Source of the DNA: CAYLJJ01 sp964384025
GTDB taxonomy: Bacteria; Myxococcota_A; Bradymonadia; UBA7976; UBA1532
DNA: 7,267 nucleotides
Reading direction: 5' to 3'
Assembly (NCBI GenBank): GCA_964384025.1
Contig: CAYLJJ010000176.1
Span: forward strand, 1 to 7,267
Below are positions 7,060-7,267 of this stretch, piece by piece. The translations under genes were made by a program, and so were the position numbers. Below the pieces are notes generated by a model. It ran no database searches. It was not told the DNA's origin and was given only the letters and a program-made list of their open reading frames with translations. Numbering within the stretch: the first letter of the stretch is position 1; the number at the start of each line of letters is the position of its first letter.

Positions 7060-7065
7060 AGTATA
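7060..7065 (-). promoter_or_regulatory. Candidate -10 element for the upstream gene
   Basis: TATACT on the minus strand, in an A/T-rich stretch (CTATAAAAAATATACTTAAT) 57 bases before ATG. No TTGACA-like -35 is visible at the usual distance, so this is only a candidate. Confidence 0.2.
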
Positions 7066-7099
7066 TTTTTTATAGGTGTTCGACCCCTTCTTGGGTGCC

Positions 7100-7117
7100 C
7101 ATCTGCCATGGCAGATG
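7100..7117. promoter_or_regulatory. Perfect 18-bp palindrome in the leader region
   Basis: CATCTGCCATGGCAGATG is its own reverse complement over all 18 bases. It ends 97 bp upstream of the start at 7002 and about 35 bp upstream of the candidate -10. A dimeric regulator operator is a reasonable guess. It has no loop and no T-run, so it is a poor terminator. Confidence 0.4.
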
Positions 7118-7161
7118 TAGCTAGAAAAGAATCCTCCTCCACTCCGCAGCACCGGATATTC

Positions 7162-7266
7162 TCAGGCAGCAAGCCTCCTGGGCTTGAGCCGAGTGGTATC
7201 CGGGTCCACTTTGAACTCAGTTCGAAAGGCAGGTCTGAGGACATTCCAAGCGTCATCTGCTCTGCC
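7162..7266 (-). CDS. Possible C-terminal end of an upstream gene, partial
   Basis: A minus-strand frame entering from the window edge reads 34 codons to TGA at 7162-7164. It includes DDAWNVLRPAFRTEFKVD and ends RRLAA. The charged, non-repetitive composition is protein-like. A second minus-strand frame is also open across this region, so coding cannot be settled from this length. No family is recognised. Confidence 0.2.
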   Translation of the reverse strand, partial: GRADDAWNVLRPAFRTEFKVDPDTTRLKPRRLAA

Positions 7267-7267
7267 G

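Noticed and set aside
7070..7100. Possible tRNA, from GTTCGA near 7079-7084
   Set aside because: No acceptor stem, anticodon arm or proper T-stem can be folded around it.
7011..7256. Minus-strand open frame of 81 codons in the leader region
   Set aside because: It overlaps the start region of the upstream gene and runs through the palindrome and the A/T-rich promoter-like segment. It has no recognisable domain and no clear ribosome binding site.

Overview
The window is almost entirely filled by two large genes on the minus strand. They lie head to tail: the upstream gene runs 7002 to 3763 and the downstream gene 3656 to 198. Both encode exported, mosaic surface or fibre-like proteins (1079 and 1152 residues). 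They have the same modular N-terminal half and completely different C-terminal halves. The organism looks like an environmental Gram-negative bacterium. The N-terminal fibre domain, LDADxLDG-type repeats, FG-GAP repeats and bacterial fibrinogen-like domains recall large exported proteins of myxobacteria-like or marine lineages, but the sequence does not fix the taxon.

Layout on the plus-strand scale. Positions 1-197 lie downstream of both genes. Here a minus-strand reading running off the window edge gives LPVRQWVLTLPW, a motif typical of IS91-family (Y2) transposases, so a mobile-element fragment probably abuts the locus. Positions 198-3656 hold the downstream gene: signal peptide, about 400 residues of fibre or stalk modules, then three full fibrinogen-like domains alternating with two 37-38-residue mini-modules. 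Positions 3657-3762 are a short intergenic gap with two small inverted repeats. Positions 3763-7002 hold the upstream gene: the same stalk, a beta-rich linker, five FG-GAP calcium-loop repeats and one divergent fibrinogen-like domain. Positions 7003-7267 are the leader region, with a perfect 18-bp palindrome, a candidate -10 box and possibly the tail of another gene.

The stalks align without a gap for about 416 residues. By my hand count 275 of the first 350 positions are identical, and residues 21-160 are about 91% identical. Similarity drops after about residue 350 and vanishes after the WQS motif near residue 415. Base composition switches along each gene: sampled stalk lines are about 57-63% G+C and sampled tip lines about 27-40%. 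The simplest reading is a duplicated, conserved export and stalk module carrying interchangeable lectin-like tips, comparable in logic to phage tail fibres or other proteins with conserved N-termini and variable C-termini. Glycan or surface binding is inferred from the fibrinogen/intelectin-like and FG-GAP families and is not shown by the sequence. The genes could be co-transcribed (106-bp gap, same strand), but no clear terminator or strong promoter was found.
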